Part shown: positions 16,764-26,692 of the stretch, one piece after another
Numbering within the stretch: the stretch's first letter is position 1
Layout of the letters: every line of letters starts with the position of its first letter
DNA from: Bacteroidales bacterium
GTDB lineage: Bacteria; Bacteroidota; Bacteroidia; Bacteroidales; UBA932
Assembly (NCBI GenBank): GCA_017428035.1
Contig: JAFRRR010000105.1
Span: 1-57,713 of the forward strand
Direction of reading: 5' to 3'
Length of the DNA stretch: 57,713 bases
Made by a program: the position numbers and the translations under genes
The notes under the pieces: model-generated
Seen by the model: only the letters and a program-made list of their open reading frames with translations
What the model was told of the DNA's origin: nothing
Database searches by the model: none

Positions 16764-17753
16764 TTATTTGTTGCCTGTTACACGGCTTACCAGAGCTTTT
16801 TTCGCTTTTTCAGGGTCCGGAACAATAAGAAAACGATGAAGTCCATCGGGTTCGGGCGTGAAAATGGTGGCTCCGTCTTCGCGGAGAGTAATGAGCCCCG
16901 GCTCGGAGCGCTGGAATACTGTGCGGTCTTCGTCCAGGGCATCGAAAACGGATGTGAGATCCCAGGTTTCCCTGTCGTAGGGCATAGGCTGATAGTGCAT
17001 ATACGCTACGGTAAGAGGATTCTGGTTAGGATCGCCAAAGTCATTCAGAATGCTCTCGTGAGGATATTTAACAGCACAGCCGACTTCATATCCGCTGGCA
17101 ATCAGAGGTACCGGACAAAGCTCATAAACTACCCTCGAGGCATCCAAATCAGTAATGGTATTCCACTCGGGTGTATCAACGGCGAAATTGCCGTTCATTA
17201 TGTGCAGTGATTTGACTTTCTTTTTCACCAGATCGACACCGCCAAGTGGGGAGATATCATCGGGGTCGGACTTCAAAAGATTTGCGATATTGGTCAGCGG
17301 GCCGGTGGCGATAAGCACCACCGAACCGTCTTTTTCTTTGATGAGCATCTTTCGTAACGCTACATAGCCTTCGTCAATGCCGCTGTCAATACCTCTGGAT
17401 GGAGTAATCAGCGGAGTCCCGTCTTCTTTCTTGGCCTCCAATGTTGGCAATAGATAGTAATAATCGTCCGGAAGCGTACCGTTATATGCGAAACCCAAAG
17501 GCATGTTTTCCCGGCCGTGGAATCTGCATACTCCGTCCACAAACTCAATGCTGTGAGGATTGCGCTTGCATATAGTTATACCCTTGAGCGCAATCTGCCT
17601 GGCATCTTCGTAGTTGAAGAGCATTTCAAGGGCAAGCGCATCGTCTATGTCATTGCCCATATCAGTGTCAAAGATTACCGGGATGGATTTCTGTGTGACA
17701 GAGCAGGACAATAGAAAAAGAGTGGTGAAAAGGGCCAGAAAAGATTTTTTCAT
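16764..17753 (-). CDS. Nucleoside hydrolase-family lipoprotein (NH1)
   Basis: 329 residues starting with a lipoprotein signal (KKSFLALFTTLFLLSC). The calcium-binding aspartate cluster DTDMGNDIDDALAL at about 30-43 marks the inosine-uridine nucleoside N-ribohydrolase fold. Further family segments are LIATGPLTNIANLL and ETWDLTSV near the C-terminus. The enzyme would release ribose from nucleosides at the cell surface or in the periplasm. Last gene of the TIG-susC-susD-DUF4832 operon, 2 nt after the preceding stop. Confidence 0.85.
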   Translation of the reverse strand: MKKSFLALFTTLFLLSCSVTQKSIPVIFDTDMGNDIDDALALEMLFNYEDARQIALKGITICKRNPHSIEFVDGVCRFHGRENMPLGFAYNGTLPDDYYYLLPTLEAKKEDGTPLITPSRGIDSGIDEGYVALRKMLIKEKDGSVVLIATGPLTNIANLLKSDPDDISPLGGVDLVKKKVKSLHIMNGNFAVDTPEWNTITDLDASRVVYELCPVPLIASGYEVGCAVKYPHESILNDFGDPNQNPLTVAYMHYQPMPYDRETWDLTSVFDALDEDRTVFQRSEPGLITLREDGATIFTPEPDGLHRFLIVPDPEKAKKALVSRVTGNK

Positions 17754-17755
17754 AA

Positions 17756-19354
17756 TCAGTCGATTACATAATGCAGAGAGCGTTCTTCTCTGAGGTCAAA
17801 CCAGTTAGTGTCTTTCAGTGTTCCGGGGTTACAGCCCACCCCGACAAGGCCAAGGACGGTATATCCGCCCTCATAGGCCTCTTCGTTTGCAAACCTGACG
17901 GAAGGAAGCATACCTGCGGGGTCAAGAATAGACAGGGCGACGACATATTCCCCTTCGGGGACATTGTCTACGGCTATTTCTGCCTTGACTCTGTTGACAG
18001 GCGCCGGATCGAGATACTTCCCTTGTGCAGTGTCGTAATTGTCGCCCGGCAGCCAGGTGCGGATATCCACATCGTCCAGACAGGTTTTCCAGACGACATC
18101 GTGAGTTTCCGGATCCAGAAGGGCCACCTGTACGGGCCATTGATAATAGAAAGGAGAGGACCCCGTATTGGTTACGTCAAATTCCAATTTCCATTTCTTT
18201 CCTATGGATATACGTTTCCCATAGCGGGATTTGTCTATTACGTACCGATAGCCCAGGGCTTTCTGTATATCCTGGACGTTTTTCATCACCTCCGGATCAT
18301 TGAAGTTGGTCCAGGTGACACCGCCAAGGTGATTACAGTGGAGGTTACGTATTTGCTCCACCATCAGTGCGTGTGTCGCAGAGTCGGCGATGCACGCGGG
18401 GAACCCGCGTAACTTCTTAAGTGCCAGGCTTCCCCAGCCCCAGGTTATCTCGCCGCCGATGACCTGAGTCTTCCAACGGTCGCCCAGCGCACGCATCTGG
18501 TTATAGCCGCGCTCTATTTCCTCGTCAATTGACCAGGAATCCCAGTAGATACCGAACTCATAGTCGGGGAAATCGTAGGCATAGCGCACCATAACCTTCT
18601 TATTCTTGAAGTATTTGCTGAAAGCGTCGCCCAGCACCTTGTCGATGCCGGGTATCCAAGTGCGGTTGGCCACATGCTTGGGTTCGTCGTGAGGTGGCCA
18701 GAAAGTGGTGATGTCGGGGTCGTGATGTTCGCCCCATTCTCCAATGATGCCCATCTCCACATAGGCAACCCTGGGGTCATTGTCCCAGGCCTCGGCAAGT
18801 TTCTTTACGAATTTGTCCACGCGGTCGGGGAAACGCGGGTCAAAGTACCCTCCAGTGATTGGGGTCAGGGAGTCCCGGGCATCAACGTGGCACCCGAATG
18901 TTCCGGGGGTGTTTTTGTATGGACTGGTCTCGGGCGGAATGTCATCCGGCCAGTGTTGGCCGCTCATCTGGTCGGGGCCTTTTGATGGGTCCGGAAAACC
19001 GTACCCGTGCCAAGGCTCCACCCACACAATATAGGGACGGGGAATAACCTTTATGTTCTGTTTCTCGACATCCTTCCAGCGATAGTTTGAATACGCAATG
19101 ACCTTGTCCACCCCGTCGCTTTCTACCTGCTCCATATTGCGCCACTGCATATATTCTTTAATCATAGAGCCGAAAGGTTCAGGGTACTCCGCCCGCCTCT
19201 TGTCTAGTTCGACCGGGTCAAAGAATTCCCTGAGGCCCTTCATAGGATTGCGGAATGCTGGTTCAAATTCGTGAAGCTGCACTTCCTGGTCAGATGTGCA
19301 ACTGCAGATAATCGTCAGAATAATGAAACTGATGATAGCTTTAGTGGCCTTCAT
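17756..19354 (-). CDS. DUF4832-family lipoprotein, putative TIM-barrel glycosidase (copy B)
   Basis: About 532 residues from MKATKAIISFIILTIICSC, a lipobox; the ATG at 19393 lies inside the upstream gene and gives no signal. Paralogue of the neighbouring gene: both have NPMKG followed by REFF, YVEMGxIGEWGEHH, a KVMVRYAYDFPDY-like strand, GGEITW and an Ig-like C-terminal region (NTGSSPFYYQWPV). The two Glu-bearing strands (GEWGE, GGEI) look like the acid/base and nucleophile of a clan GH-A type barrel. No activity is established for the family as far as I know. It overlaps the upstream paralogue by 14 nt. Confidence 0.75.
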   Translation of the reverse strand: MKATKAIISFIILTIICSCTSDQEVQLHEFEPAFRNPMKGLREFFDPVELDKRRAEYPEPFGSMIKEYMQWRNMEQVESDGVDKVIAYSNYRWKDVEKQNIKVIPRPYIVWVEPWHGYGFPDPSKGPDQMSGQHWPDDIPPETSPYKNTPGTFGCHVDARDSLTPITGGYFDPRFPDRVDKFVKKLAEAWDNDPRVAYVEMGIIGEWGEHHDPDITTFWPPHDEPKHVANRTWIPGIDKVLGDAFSKYFKNKKVMVRYAYDFPDYEFGIYWDSWSIDEEIERGYNQMRALGDRWKTQVIGGEITWGWGSLALKKLRGFPACIADSATHALMVEQIRNLHCNHLGGVTWTNFNDPEVMKNVQDIQKALGYRYVIDKSRYGKRISIGKKWKLEFDVTNTGSSPFYYQWPVQVALLDPETHDVVWKTCLDDVDIRTWLPGDNYDTAQGKYLDPAPVNRVKAEIAVDNVPEGEYVVALSILDPAGMLPSVRFANEEAYEGGYTVLGLVGVGCNPGTLKDTNWFDLREERSLHYVID

Positions 19355-20975
19355 AAACGTAGTACAGACTTTGATCGGCTTGGATATCATCAAATTTGCT
19401 CATAGCTATGTTATGGGCTGCGCAGTCTTGCCCAACGCCTATGAGCCCCATAGGGTGGCGGCCGCCATTCCAGTAGTTGAATATAGCAAACCGCAGTGAA
19501 GGGACCATTCCGGCAGGGTCCAGCACAGAAATGGCGATGGCATATTGCCCGCTGGGAATGTCTTTGTCTATCTTTACTGTTTCTTTCACGAGGTTTACTT
19601 CAGCGGGAATTTTGTAACTCTGCGTAGCAGGATCCCAATTATCGCCGGGCATCCATTGTGAGATATGAGGAGAAGCGAGAGAGGTTGTCCAAACTGCTTC
19701 GTGAGTGTCTGTGTTAATGAGGGAAATCTCCACGGGCCAGTCATAATAAAAAGGCGAAGATCCGGTATTAAGGACGCTGAAGGATACCTCAAAAGGCTGT
19801 CCAACTTCAACTCTTTCCGGGTATTTGAATTCCTTGATGACAAAACGATAGCCCATAATCTTTTGTATGGTACTGGCATTGGCATAGAAATTCTGATCGG
19901 TGAATTTAGCCCAGGTGACACCGCCAAGATGGTTCACGTGAAGGCCGCGTACCTGATCTATGACGGTCTGCCTGCGCTTGTTGTTGGCCAGCACGCCTTC
20001 CAGGCTCTTGCAGCCGTCCTGCTGGAATTCCCAGTAGTTCCAGGTGATTTCGCCACCCATAACCTGGTCTTTCCAGAAGTCGCCGCGGCGTTTGTACCAG
20101 TTGAAGCCGCGCTCGTCTTCGCCCTCATAGGCAAAGGAGTCCCAATAATAGCCAAAGTTATAGTCCTGGAAGTCATAGGCATAGCGCACCATAACTTTTT
20201 TGTTCTTGAAAGCCTCGGTGAAAGCGTCGCCAAGCACTTTCTCCACGCCGGGAATCCAGGTCCTTCCCGCAACGTGGTTGGATTGGGTGTGGGGAGCCCA
20301 CATATCCCCGCGGATGCTGGGGTCGTGATGCTCCCCCCATTCACCAATCAAACCCATTTCAACATAGGCTACCCTGGGGTCGTTGTCCCAGGCTTCGCCC
20401 AGTTTTTTAACAAGCTTTTTCATCCTGTCCAGGAAAGTCGGGTCGAAATAGCCTCCGGTAGAGGGGGTGTTGTTGTCATTCGACCTGACCTCTGCAGGGA
20501 AATCGGACGGCCAGTGCCATCCGTTCAGATCGTCCGGATTTGAGTTGTAGGTGTTTTTTGGATAACCGCCTTCGTAGGGCTCCATCCAGACGATATATGG
20601 TCTGGGGATGACCTTGATGTTCTTCTCGGGCATCCCCTCCCATCTGTGGTCGGAGTATGCGATGACCTTGTCAACTCCGTCGCTTTCCACGCTCTCCATC
20701 ATATTCCACTGCATATACTCTTTGATAATGGAGCCGAAAGGATAGGGATATTCGGCCCTTTTGGGGTCTACGCCAGGGCCGAAGAATTCCCGCCATCCCT
20801 TCATCGGGTTGCGGAATGCGTTGTAATATTCAAACGGCTTGACTGTCACCACGCCGTCTATTACGGTGGTATTGTCAAGGCTGGGAGTCGGATCGGGTTC
20901 TTCTACCGGTTTGCAGGAAACGGCAAACGCAAATACAATCAAAAGAATCGCTATGGATTTGACAAGGTCTTTCAT
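19341..20975 (-). CDS. DUF4832-family lipoprotein, putative TIM-barrel glycosidase (copy A)
   Basis: 544 residues with a lipoprotein signal (SIAILLIVFAFAVSC). The domain order equals copy B: N-terminal NPMKGWREFFGPG, barrel-like part with VEMGLIGEWGEHH and MGGEITWNYW, and a C-terminal beta-sandwich-like region containing NTGSSPFYYDWPV and SLRFAIFNYW. The copies are clearly similar but diverged, so the tandem is not recent or serves two substrates. It follows susD after 13 nt, so it belongs to the same operon. Confidence 0.75.
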   Translation of the reverse strand: MKDLVKSIAILLIVFAFAVSCKPVEEPDPTPSLDNTTVIDGVVTVKPFEYYNAFRNPMKGWREFFGPGVDPKRAEYPYPFGSIIKEYMQWNMMESVESDGVDKVIAYSDHRWEGMPEKNIKVIPRPYIVWMEPYEGGYPKNTYNSNPDDLNGWHWPSDFPAEVRSNDNNTPSTGGYFDPTFLDRMKKLVKKLGEAWDNDPRVAYVEMGLIGEWGEHHDPSIRGDMWAPHTQSNHVAGRTWIPGVEKVLGDAFTEAFKNKKVMVRYAYDFQDYNFGYYWDSFAYEGEDERGFNWYKRRGDFWKDQVMGGEITWNYWEFQQDGCKSLEGVLANNKRRQTVIDQVRGLHVNHLGGVTWAKFTDQNFYANASTIQKIMGYRFVIKEFKYPERVEVGQPFEVSFSVLNTGSSPFYYDWPVEISLINTDTHEAVWTTSLASPHISQWMPGDNWDPATQSYKIPAEVNLVKETVKIDKDIPSGQYAIAISVLDPAGMVPSLRFAIFNYWNGGRHPMGLIGVGQDCAAHNIAMSKFDDIQADQSLYYVYEGH

Positions 20976-20988
20976 ACTGCTGAAGAGA

Positions 20989-22419
20989 TTAATACCCAGG
21001 GTTCTGATCAGCCTGCGTCATAGCATTGTTGCTGTCGAGGGCCTGCTGGGGAATAGGATACAAATTGCAATGTTCATCGAGAGTGATGTCCGGGAACGCG
21101 GCGTGAACCTGCTCCAGGAGCTTGCCGAAGCGGATAAGGTCGGTGCGGCGGTGATGCTCGCAGTTGAGCTCAAGCAGACGTTCTTTCAAAACGGCTGTGC
21201 GGAATGCCTCTTGCGAGAGACCGCTCAAATCGCCCACGCCCGCTCTTCTACGGACGGCGTTGATGCAGTCATACTTCTTGTTGGAAGAGTCCCCGGTTTC
21301 ATTCAGGGCCTCGGCCATCATAAGCAGCACATCTGCATAGCGCATCATAACGTAGTTGAGGTCGTCATCTTCGATCTGGTTGCCGTAGTCGGGGTCGCGG
21401 AACTTCATAGTGCAGGGAGGATTCTGCGGGACACCCAAATATTCTGTGCAGAACCAATCAGAACGGCGTTTATCGCCGGCCTCATACTGGTCGTACAGAT
21501 ACTGGGTCGGACCAAAACCGCCCCATCCGAAGGCGTTGTTGGTAGGGCCGCCGCCACCGCGGGGACCCCAGTAGCTGGACTGCAGACTTCCTTCAAGACC
21601 CCAGTTGCCGCTGTGCGAGAACTGGATTTCGAAGATGTTCTCCTTGAACTCGTTCTTGTGCTTGGGAGAGAAGATGTCGTTCAGGTTGTTGTACAGGCTG
21701 AACTTACCTTCAATCTTCTCAAGTGCGGCAAGAGCCTTTGCATAATCGTGATACTGAAGATAGAATCTTCCCAAAAATGCATATGCGGCAGAAGATGTGG
21801 CACGGCCTATATCCGAACTTTCAGTCCACTTTTCGGGCAAGCCAAGGGCGGCAGCCTCCATATCCTCGAAGATCAGTTTGTAGACAGCGTCAACGCTCTC
21901 GCGAGGTTTGCTGATCTGATCCGGATCTATGGCGGAAGTCGTCCAGATGGGCACACCGCCGTAGTAAGTTACCAACTCAAAATAGAAAATTGCTCTCAGG
22001 AACTTTGCCTGAGCTTCCATCAGGGCCCTTTTCTCTGGAGAAACAGGTGCCGAGGCCGGCATATCAAGCACTGTGTTGCATCGCTTGATGCCGTCATATG
22101 ACCAAATGTAGTGGCAGCGCAGGAATTCGTGCTGAGCATCGAAAGTATAATACTTCATCTGTACGTAGAGCGCCCAACTCAAGTCAAAAGGCTCTACCTC
22201 GTCCGTGCCGAATTCGTTAAGGACGATGGTATACTTTTGCATAAAGACATTCTGAAGCATTGCATAGGCTCCAGTGAGAGTCTTTTCCCAATCGCTTTCG
22301 GTGGTAAAGGCATTCTCGGCCACCAGCGAACTCTTGGGGAGTTCTGTGAGGAACTTTTCGCAGCCGGTAAGACTGAACAGAACAACTGTGGCAAATAATG
22401 TTGCAAGTATTTTTTTCAT
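20989..22419 (-). CDS. SusD/RagB family nutrient-binding outer-membrane lipoprotein
   Basis: 476 residues. Lipoprotein signal KKILATLFATVVLFSLTGC, N-terminal TPR-like helices, AKFLRAIFYFELVTYYGGVPIW (core SusD segment, quoted in part) and the typical C-terminus YPIPQQALDSN followed by QNPGY. SusD proteins form the lid of the SusC transporter and bind the incoming ligand. Together with the SusC upstream (12 nt) it forms the uptake unit of this locus; ribose-containing ligands are inferred from the neighbours. Confidence 0.95.
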   Translation of the reverse strand: MKKILATLFATVVLFSLTGCEKFLTELPKSSLVAENAFTTESDWEKTLTGAYAMLQNVFMQKYTIVLNEFGTDEVEPFDLSWALYVQMKYYTFDAQHEFLRCHYIWSYDGIKRCNTVLDMPASAPVSPEKRALMEAQAKFLRAIFYFELVTYYGGVPIWTTSAIDPDQISKPRESVDAVYKLIFEDMEAAALGLPEKWTESSDIGRATSSAAYAFLGRFYLQYHDYAKALAALEKIEGKFSLYNNLNDIFSPKHKNEFKENIFEIQFSHSGNWGLEGSLQSSYWGPRGGGGPTNNAFGWGGFGPTQYLYDQYEAGDKRRSDWFCTEYLGVPQNPPCTMKFRDPDYGNQIEDDDLNYVMMRYADVLLMMAEALNETGDSSNKKYDCINAVRRRAGVGDLSGLSQEAFRTAVLKERLLELNCEHHRRTDLIRFGKLLEQVHAAFPDITLDEHCNLYPIPQQALDSNNAMTQADQNPGY

Positions 22420-22431
22420 AATCAGTCTTTT

Positions 22432-25386
22432 TTAGAAGGTTAATTTGACTCCGCCAATAAATGCACGGGCACCGGGGTAAGTATTGGTCTTGTCCGCGGC
22501 CTCAATGTCATAACCAGTGAATTGGGTAAGTGTCGCAAGATTCTGGACCGACACACTGAACCGCAGGCTGGAGATATTGATTTTCTCCATCAGGCGGTTA
22601 GGGAGAGAGTATCCAAGCTCAAGGTTCTTCAATCTTAGATAGTCACCTCTCTGATAATTTGCGTCCGTGCCGTCTCCGTTGCTGTAGGTTGCACCGATGT
22701 GGGGAGCGGGATACTTGTTGCTGGGACGGTCCATTGTCCAGTAATTCTTATAGTAATCCACGCTCATATTGCCCCAGACGTTGTATGCATTCTGATATCT
22801 CAGCAGGCCGTTGTTAACCCAATAGCCTGCAGCATAGTTCATAAACACCGTGAGGTCAAGATAACCCATCGATTCGTTGCCCAAAGTGAAGGTGTTTGTC
22901 ATACCACCGTACATTGTAGGGTTGCTTTGGCCGAAGAATTGCCGGTCGTCACCGTTAATTACACCGTCTGGACCCGTGCCGTCAACATCCAAGTCTTCAA
23001 TCTTACGGTCGCCGGGTATGGCGCCGTATCTTGCGGCTTCTCCGGCTTCATCAAGTTGCCAGATTCCCTGAGAGTGAAGGACGTAGATTTCTCCGAGGGA
23101 GTGGCCCACGAAGAGACTCTTGTCAATGTCCATCTTGCCATCGTACAACTCTACAATTTCATTTCTGTTTAATGTAAAGTTGAAGTTAGTGGTCCACTGG
23201 AAGAACTGGGTGTTGACATTGATGGTGTTCAGTGTAAACTCTACGCCCTTGTTGTCAAGAATCCCCACATTGGTCAATGTGGTAATGTAACCGGATTCCT
23301 TGGGGAGGTTTACAGTGAATAGCAGATGATCGGATCTCTTGTAGTAGAATTCCAAAGTTCCGCTGATCCTATTCTTAAACAATCCGAAGTCAATACCAAG
23401 GTCCAGCTGATTGGATCTTTCCCAAGTAAGATTTGTGTTGGCTATTGATGTATACTGAGCGCCGATTGTGCGTTGTCCGCCGAATACATAATTGTCAAAA
23501 CTGTCTCCCTGACCGGCCGTTGCCATAAACCGATAGTCACCGATATTCTGGTTGCCCAGACGGCCAATGCTGAGACGAAGTTTCAGATTGTTGACGTCAG
23601 AACCTTTGAGGAAGTCCTCTTCTGAGGCTCTCCATGCGAATGCGGCACTGGGGAAGAAACCCCATTTGTGTCCGGGAGCAAACTTTGAGGAGCCGTCGGC
23701 ACGCATTGTTACGGTCAGCAGGTAGCGGTCGTCATATCCGTATGTCAAGCGGCTGAAGAAAGAAGCAAGGGTAGATGCGCTTGCCCCGGAAGACTCCGGT
23801 CCGAATGTTGTCGCAGAGTTAATATGGTTGAATTTCATTGTGGGGTCTATGCCCAGTCCTTGCATGAAACTACTCTCAGACTCGGATCTGGATGCGGAGA
23901 AACCTCCCATAATGGAGGCCTTGTGCCGGCCGGTTTCTATCTTGTATGTGACAGTATTTTCCGATTGCCAATACTGTGACATACCCGACGTGATGTATGC
24001 ACGACCTTCTTTGGGATAATGCTGACCCATACGGCCGTCTTCGTACTCATTGGTGCGGTAGGAACCGTAAATTACGCTGTCATCGGTCTTCAAGACGAGA
24101 TTGCGGACAGGCTCCCATTCAAGGTATGCGCTGGCCACGGCGTTGATGCCGCGGGAACCTTTGTCGAGCAATTCGACCATAGCCACTGGATTCGCCTTTG
24201 TGTTGAGAAAACCGTCAAAATACGAGCCGTCGTCGTTGTAGATTGGCGCCGTGGGCTGGGAAGAAATGGCGCTGAACATTGTTCCGTAGCCGGAGTCGCC
24301 CTCTTCGTTGATATTCTTGATGTATGAGTTTACGATATTGACCCTGGCGCCGGCACGGATGTTCTCCTTGATTTGCGCATCCATATTGTATCTGACACTC
24401 AACTTGTTGAAAGAGGAGTTCTTGATGATACCGTTGTGGTCGTAGTAGTCCACACCCATAAAGTGGGTGACTTTGTCGGTGCCGCCTGAAGCAGACACGT
24501 TATAGTTCTGGAAGGTGCCCAGTTGGGAGACGGCATCCTGCCAGTCTGTGGAACCGCCTTCGCTCAGAAGCCTGAGTTCCTCGGCTGTCCAAACATAAGG
24601 TTGGCCGGAACTCTGAACCACCTCATAATACTGAGCGGCGTTCATCATATTCTGCTTATTCAGCATCTTCTGAACGCCGTACTGGGCGGTAAAAGACACC
24701 CTCCCGTGATTGGCGTCTCCACGCTTGGTGGTGATGAGGATTACACCACCAGAGCCGCGAGAGCCATAGATGGCTGCAGACGAGGCGTCTTTCAGGATTT
24801 CGATGGAGGCAATGTCCTGGGGCGCGATGTTGTTCAGGTCCCCAGGCACCCCGTCTATTATGCAGAGCACTCCGCCAGCATTGACAGATCCAATACCACG
24901 GATGATGATGCCGGCCCCGGCACCCGGTTTCATGTTGCCCTGTGTTACTTGCACGCCGGCAGCCATACCTTGCAAACCTGAGGAAACCATTCCTATTTTG
25001 GTATTCTTCAGGTCATCCGCCCTTACGGAGGCTACTGCGCCGGTGAGGTCGCTCTTGCGCACGGATCCGTAACCGATAACCACGGCATCGTCAAGGGCAT
25101 AGCTGTCCACCAGCATCTTGACGTTGTGGCTGTCGCCGGTTACCGTAATCTCCTCATCCCGCATACCCAGACAGCTGAACACGAGCGTTTCTCCCTTCTT
25201 GGCAGAAATGGAGTACTTGCCCTTGCTGTCCGTGAGCGACGCTTTTGAGGTGCCTTTTACAATTACGGCAACGCCCGGGAGGGGCTCCGCGTTCTGGTCG
25301 AACACGGTACCGGTGACCGTGTTCTGACCAAAAGCGAGAAGCTGCGCAAAAAGCATCAAAAAGATGATGGTAATAAGCTTCTTCAT
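22432..25386 (-). CDS. SusC/RagA family TonB-linked outer-membrane transporter
   Basis: 984 residues. Signal peptide ending at FGQ, then a carboxypeptidase-regulatory-like domain (TGTVFDQNAEPLPGVAV), a TonB-box/plug region with VVIGYGSVRKSDLTGAV and ASIEILKDASSAAIYGSRGS (family hallmark), and a 22-strand barrel ending in a terminal Phe (GVKLTF). It imports the ligand captured by SusD using proton-motive force through TonB. It starts 17 nt after the TIG lipoprotein gene. Confidence 0.97.
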   Translation of the reverse strand: MKKLITIIFLMLFAQLLAFGQNTVTGTVFDQNAEPLPGVAVIVKGTSKASLTDSKGKYSISAKKGETLVFSCLGMRDEEITVTGDSHNVKMLVDSYALDDAVVIGYGSVRKSDLTGAVASVRADDLKNTKIGMVSSGLQGMAAGVQVTQGNMKPGAGAGIIIRGIGSVNAGGVLCIIDGVPGDLNNIAPQDIASIEILKDASSAAIYGSRGSGGVILITTKRGDANHGRVSFTAQYGVQKMLNKQNMMNAAQYYEVVQSSGQPYVWTAEELRLLSEGGSTDWQDAVSQLGTFQNYNVSASGGTDKVTHFMGVDYYDHNGIIKNSSFNKLSVRYNMDAQIKENIRAGARVNIVNSYIKNINEEGDSGYGTMFSAISSQPTAPIYNDDGSYFDGFLNTKANPVAMVELLDKGSRGINAVASAYLEWEPVRNLVLKTDDSVIYGSYRTNEYEDGRMGQHYPKEGRAYITSGMSQYWQSENTVTYKIETGRHKASIMGGFSASRSESESSFMQGLGIDPTMKFNHINSATTFGPESSGASASTLASFFSRLTYGYDDRYLLTVTMRADGSSKFAPGHKWGFFPSAAFAWRASEEDFLKGSDVNNLKLRLSIGRLGNQNIGDYRFMATAGQGDSFDNYVFGGQRTIGAQYTSIANTNLTWERSNQLDLGIDFGLFKNRISGTLEFYYKRSDHLLFTVNLPKESGYITTLTNVGILDNKGVEFTLNTINVNTQFFQWTTNFNFTLNRNEIVELYDGKMDIDKSLFVGHSLGEIYVLHSQGIWQLDEAGEAARYGAIPGDRKIEDLDVDGTGPDGVINGDDRQFFGQSNPTMYGGMTNTFTLGNESMGYLDLTVFMNYAAGYWVNNGLLRYQNAYNVWGNMSVDYYKNYWTMDRPSNKYPAPHIGATYSNGDGTDANYQRGDYLRLKNLELGYSLPNRLMEKINISSLRFSVSVQNLATLTQFTGYDIEAADKTNTYPGARAFIGGVKLTF

Positions 25387-25403
25387 AAGAAGAATTCAAA
25401 AAA

Positions 25404-26564
25404 TTAGAACATACGGATTGCCAAGGTACCTATCTTCCAACCTTCCTTGTCGGCACACCAGGTCACAATTTCAGTTGCTTCATAGAAGTTTACATACCAC
25501 ATAGCCCAGTCCCAGGCCGGAGATTCCTCAGTAAATTCGAGGGAAGTCCAGTAGTTGTTGAAAGGAACCGTGAACAGACCTGCCTCTGCAAGTTGAGCCT
25601 TTACCTTAAAGAGTTCGATAAGTTCTGCTTTAGAAGGAAGGAACCAGTCATCGTATCCGCCTGCCTCGAGGTCTGCGCAGAGAACTGCGGGAGAGGGATT
25701 GGGCTGGTTATAGCTGCCTGCAGCAGCAATGTCATTATACTGCTGAACGAGTTTTTCTGTGTTGGAAGCGCCTTTGTAGATACCATCTTCGGTTTCAGCG
25801 TAGAAAGGATCCATCTGTACGGAGGGGCCCCACGCATATTCTGCCGGAGAAACCGGTTCAGGATGAACTACCAGGCCGTGCATACCTTCGTCGGAAACGT
25901 AGTATACGACACCGCCAAGGGCTGCGGTAACTGCTACAGCACCAATCTTTACGGTACCAAGTACGGTCAGGCTGCCGTCCCTCTTGATCTTGAAGGTGTT
26001 TTCGCCGTAAAGAGTTACGGGCACGTCAAATTCAATCTTGTCCTTAGATGCAACATTATCCATTTCAACCTCGGGATAGTTCGCGGACTCAATCACAATC
26101 TTGTCGGTGGGCTTGATGCCGTCGCCAGTGATTGTGAGCTTCTGTCCCCAGTAAACGACACCGTCGGGGAGAACGATATTCTCAAGTTTATCCACCTTGG
26201 GGATGTAGAGAACTTTGTCCAGAGTCGCGGTTTTTCCGTTGCGTGTTACCTCAACTTTGTAGTTGCCGGCAGCATCTTCCGGAATGGCAATAACTATTGC
26301 GCTGTTTGTTACGTTTTTAACAGCTGGAGTGAAGTCGCCCTGGCCATCCTGGCCAACGCACTTAATCACGTCTCCTGCTGCAAAGCCGACGCCCTGGATG
26401 GTAACGTCTGTGCCTGGCAGAGCATTTGCCTCGGTGGGCATTACGACATTTGCAATAACGGGAGCCTTTGCTTCAGGTTCGGGTTCCGGTTGAGGCTTTT
26501 TACAAGCCACGATTGCAGCTACTGTAAGAATAGCAGTGCAAATGAAAACGAAATACTTTTTCAT
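25404..26564 (-). CDS. Surface lipoprotein with IPT/TIG-like repeats and C-terminal DUF1566-like domain
   Basis: 386 residues. Lipoprotein signal KKYFVFICTAILTVAAIVAC with a PEPEPE linker. Two Ig-like IPT/TIG units at about 35-200 (PGTDVTIQGVGF; WGQKLTITGDGI) and a DUF1566/Lcl-like C-terminal domain (CADLEAGGYDDWFLPSKAEL, NNYWTSLEF). In many SusCD loci the extra surface glycan-binding protein (SusE/F or SGBP) comes after susD; here it comes first. A role in ligand capture is inferred. A LacI-type operator lies 71-86 nt upstream. Confidence 0.8.
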   Translation of the reverse strand: MKKYFVFICTAILTVAAIVACKKPQPEPEPEAKAPVIANVVMPTEANALPGTDVTIQGVGFAAGDVIKCVGQDGQGDFTPAVKNVTNSAIVIAIPEDAAGNYKVEVTRNGKTATLDKVLYIPKVDKLENIVLPDGVVYWGQKLTITGDGIKPTDKIVIESANYPEVEMDNVASKDKIEFDVPVTLYGENTFKIKRDGSLTVLGTVKIGAVAVTAALGGVVYYVSDEGMHGLVVHPEPVSPAEYAWGPSVQMDPFYAETEDGIYKGASNTEKLVQQYNDIAAAGSYNQPNPSPAVLCADLEAGGYDDWFLPSKAELIELFKVKAQLAEAGLFTVPFNNYWTSLEFTEESPAWDWAMWYVNFYEATEIVTWCADKEGWKIGTLAIRMF

Positions 26565-26634
26565 AATGATTAAAATGATTGGTTAGTAATTGTTAATATG
26601 ATTATTAGTTATATGTGTACCGCTTTTAATATAT

Positions 26635-26650
26635 GCACAATCGTTTGCGC
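26635..26650. promoter_or_regulatory. LacI-type operator upstream of the TIG-susC-susD operon
   Basis: GCACAATCGTTTGCGC: imperfect palindrome around a central CG (arms GCACAAT and GCGCAAA on opposite strands), the pattern of LacI-family operators. It differs at one base from the site at 27602-27617 next to the LacI-family gene. Confidence 0.75.
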
Positions 26651-26692
26651 AGGTGTTTGTACTAAAAAATCAAATCAATTGAAACATCATAT

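Noticed and set aside
20839-22101. Plus-strand ORF of 420 codons opposite susD
   Set aside because: Antisense shadow of SusD, which has signal peptide and family motifs.
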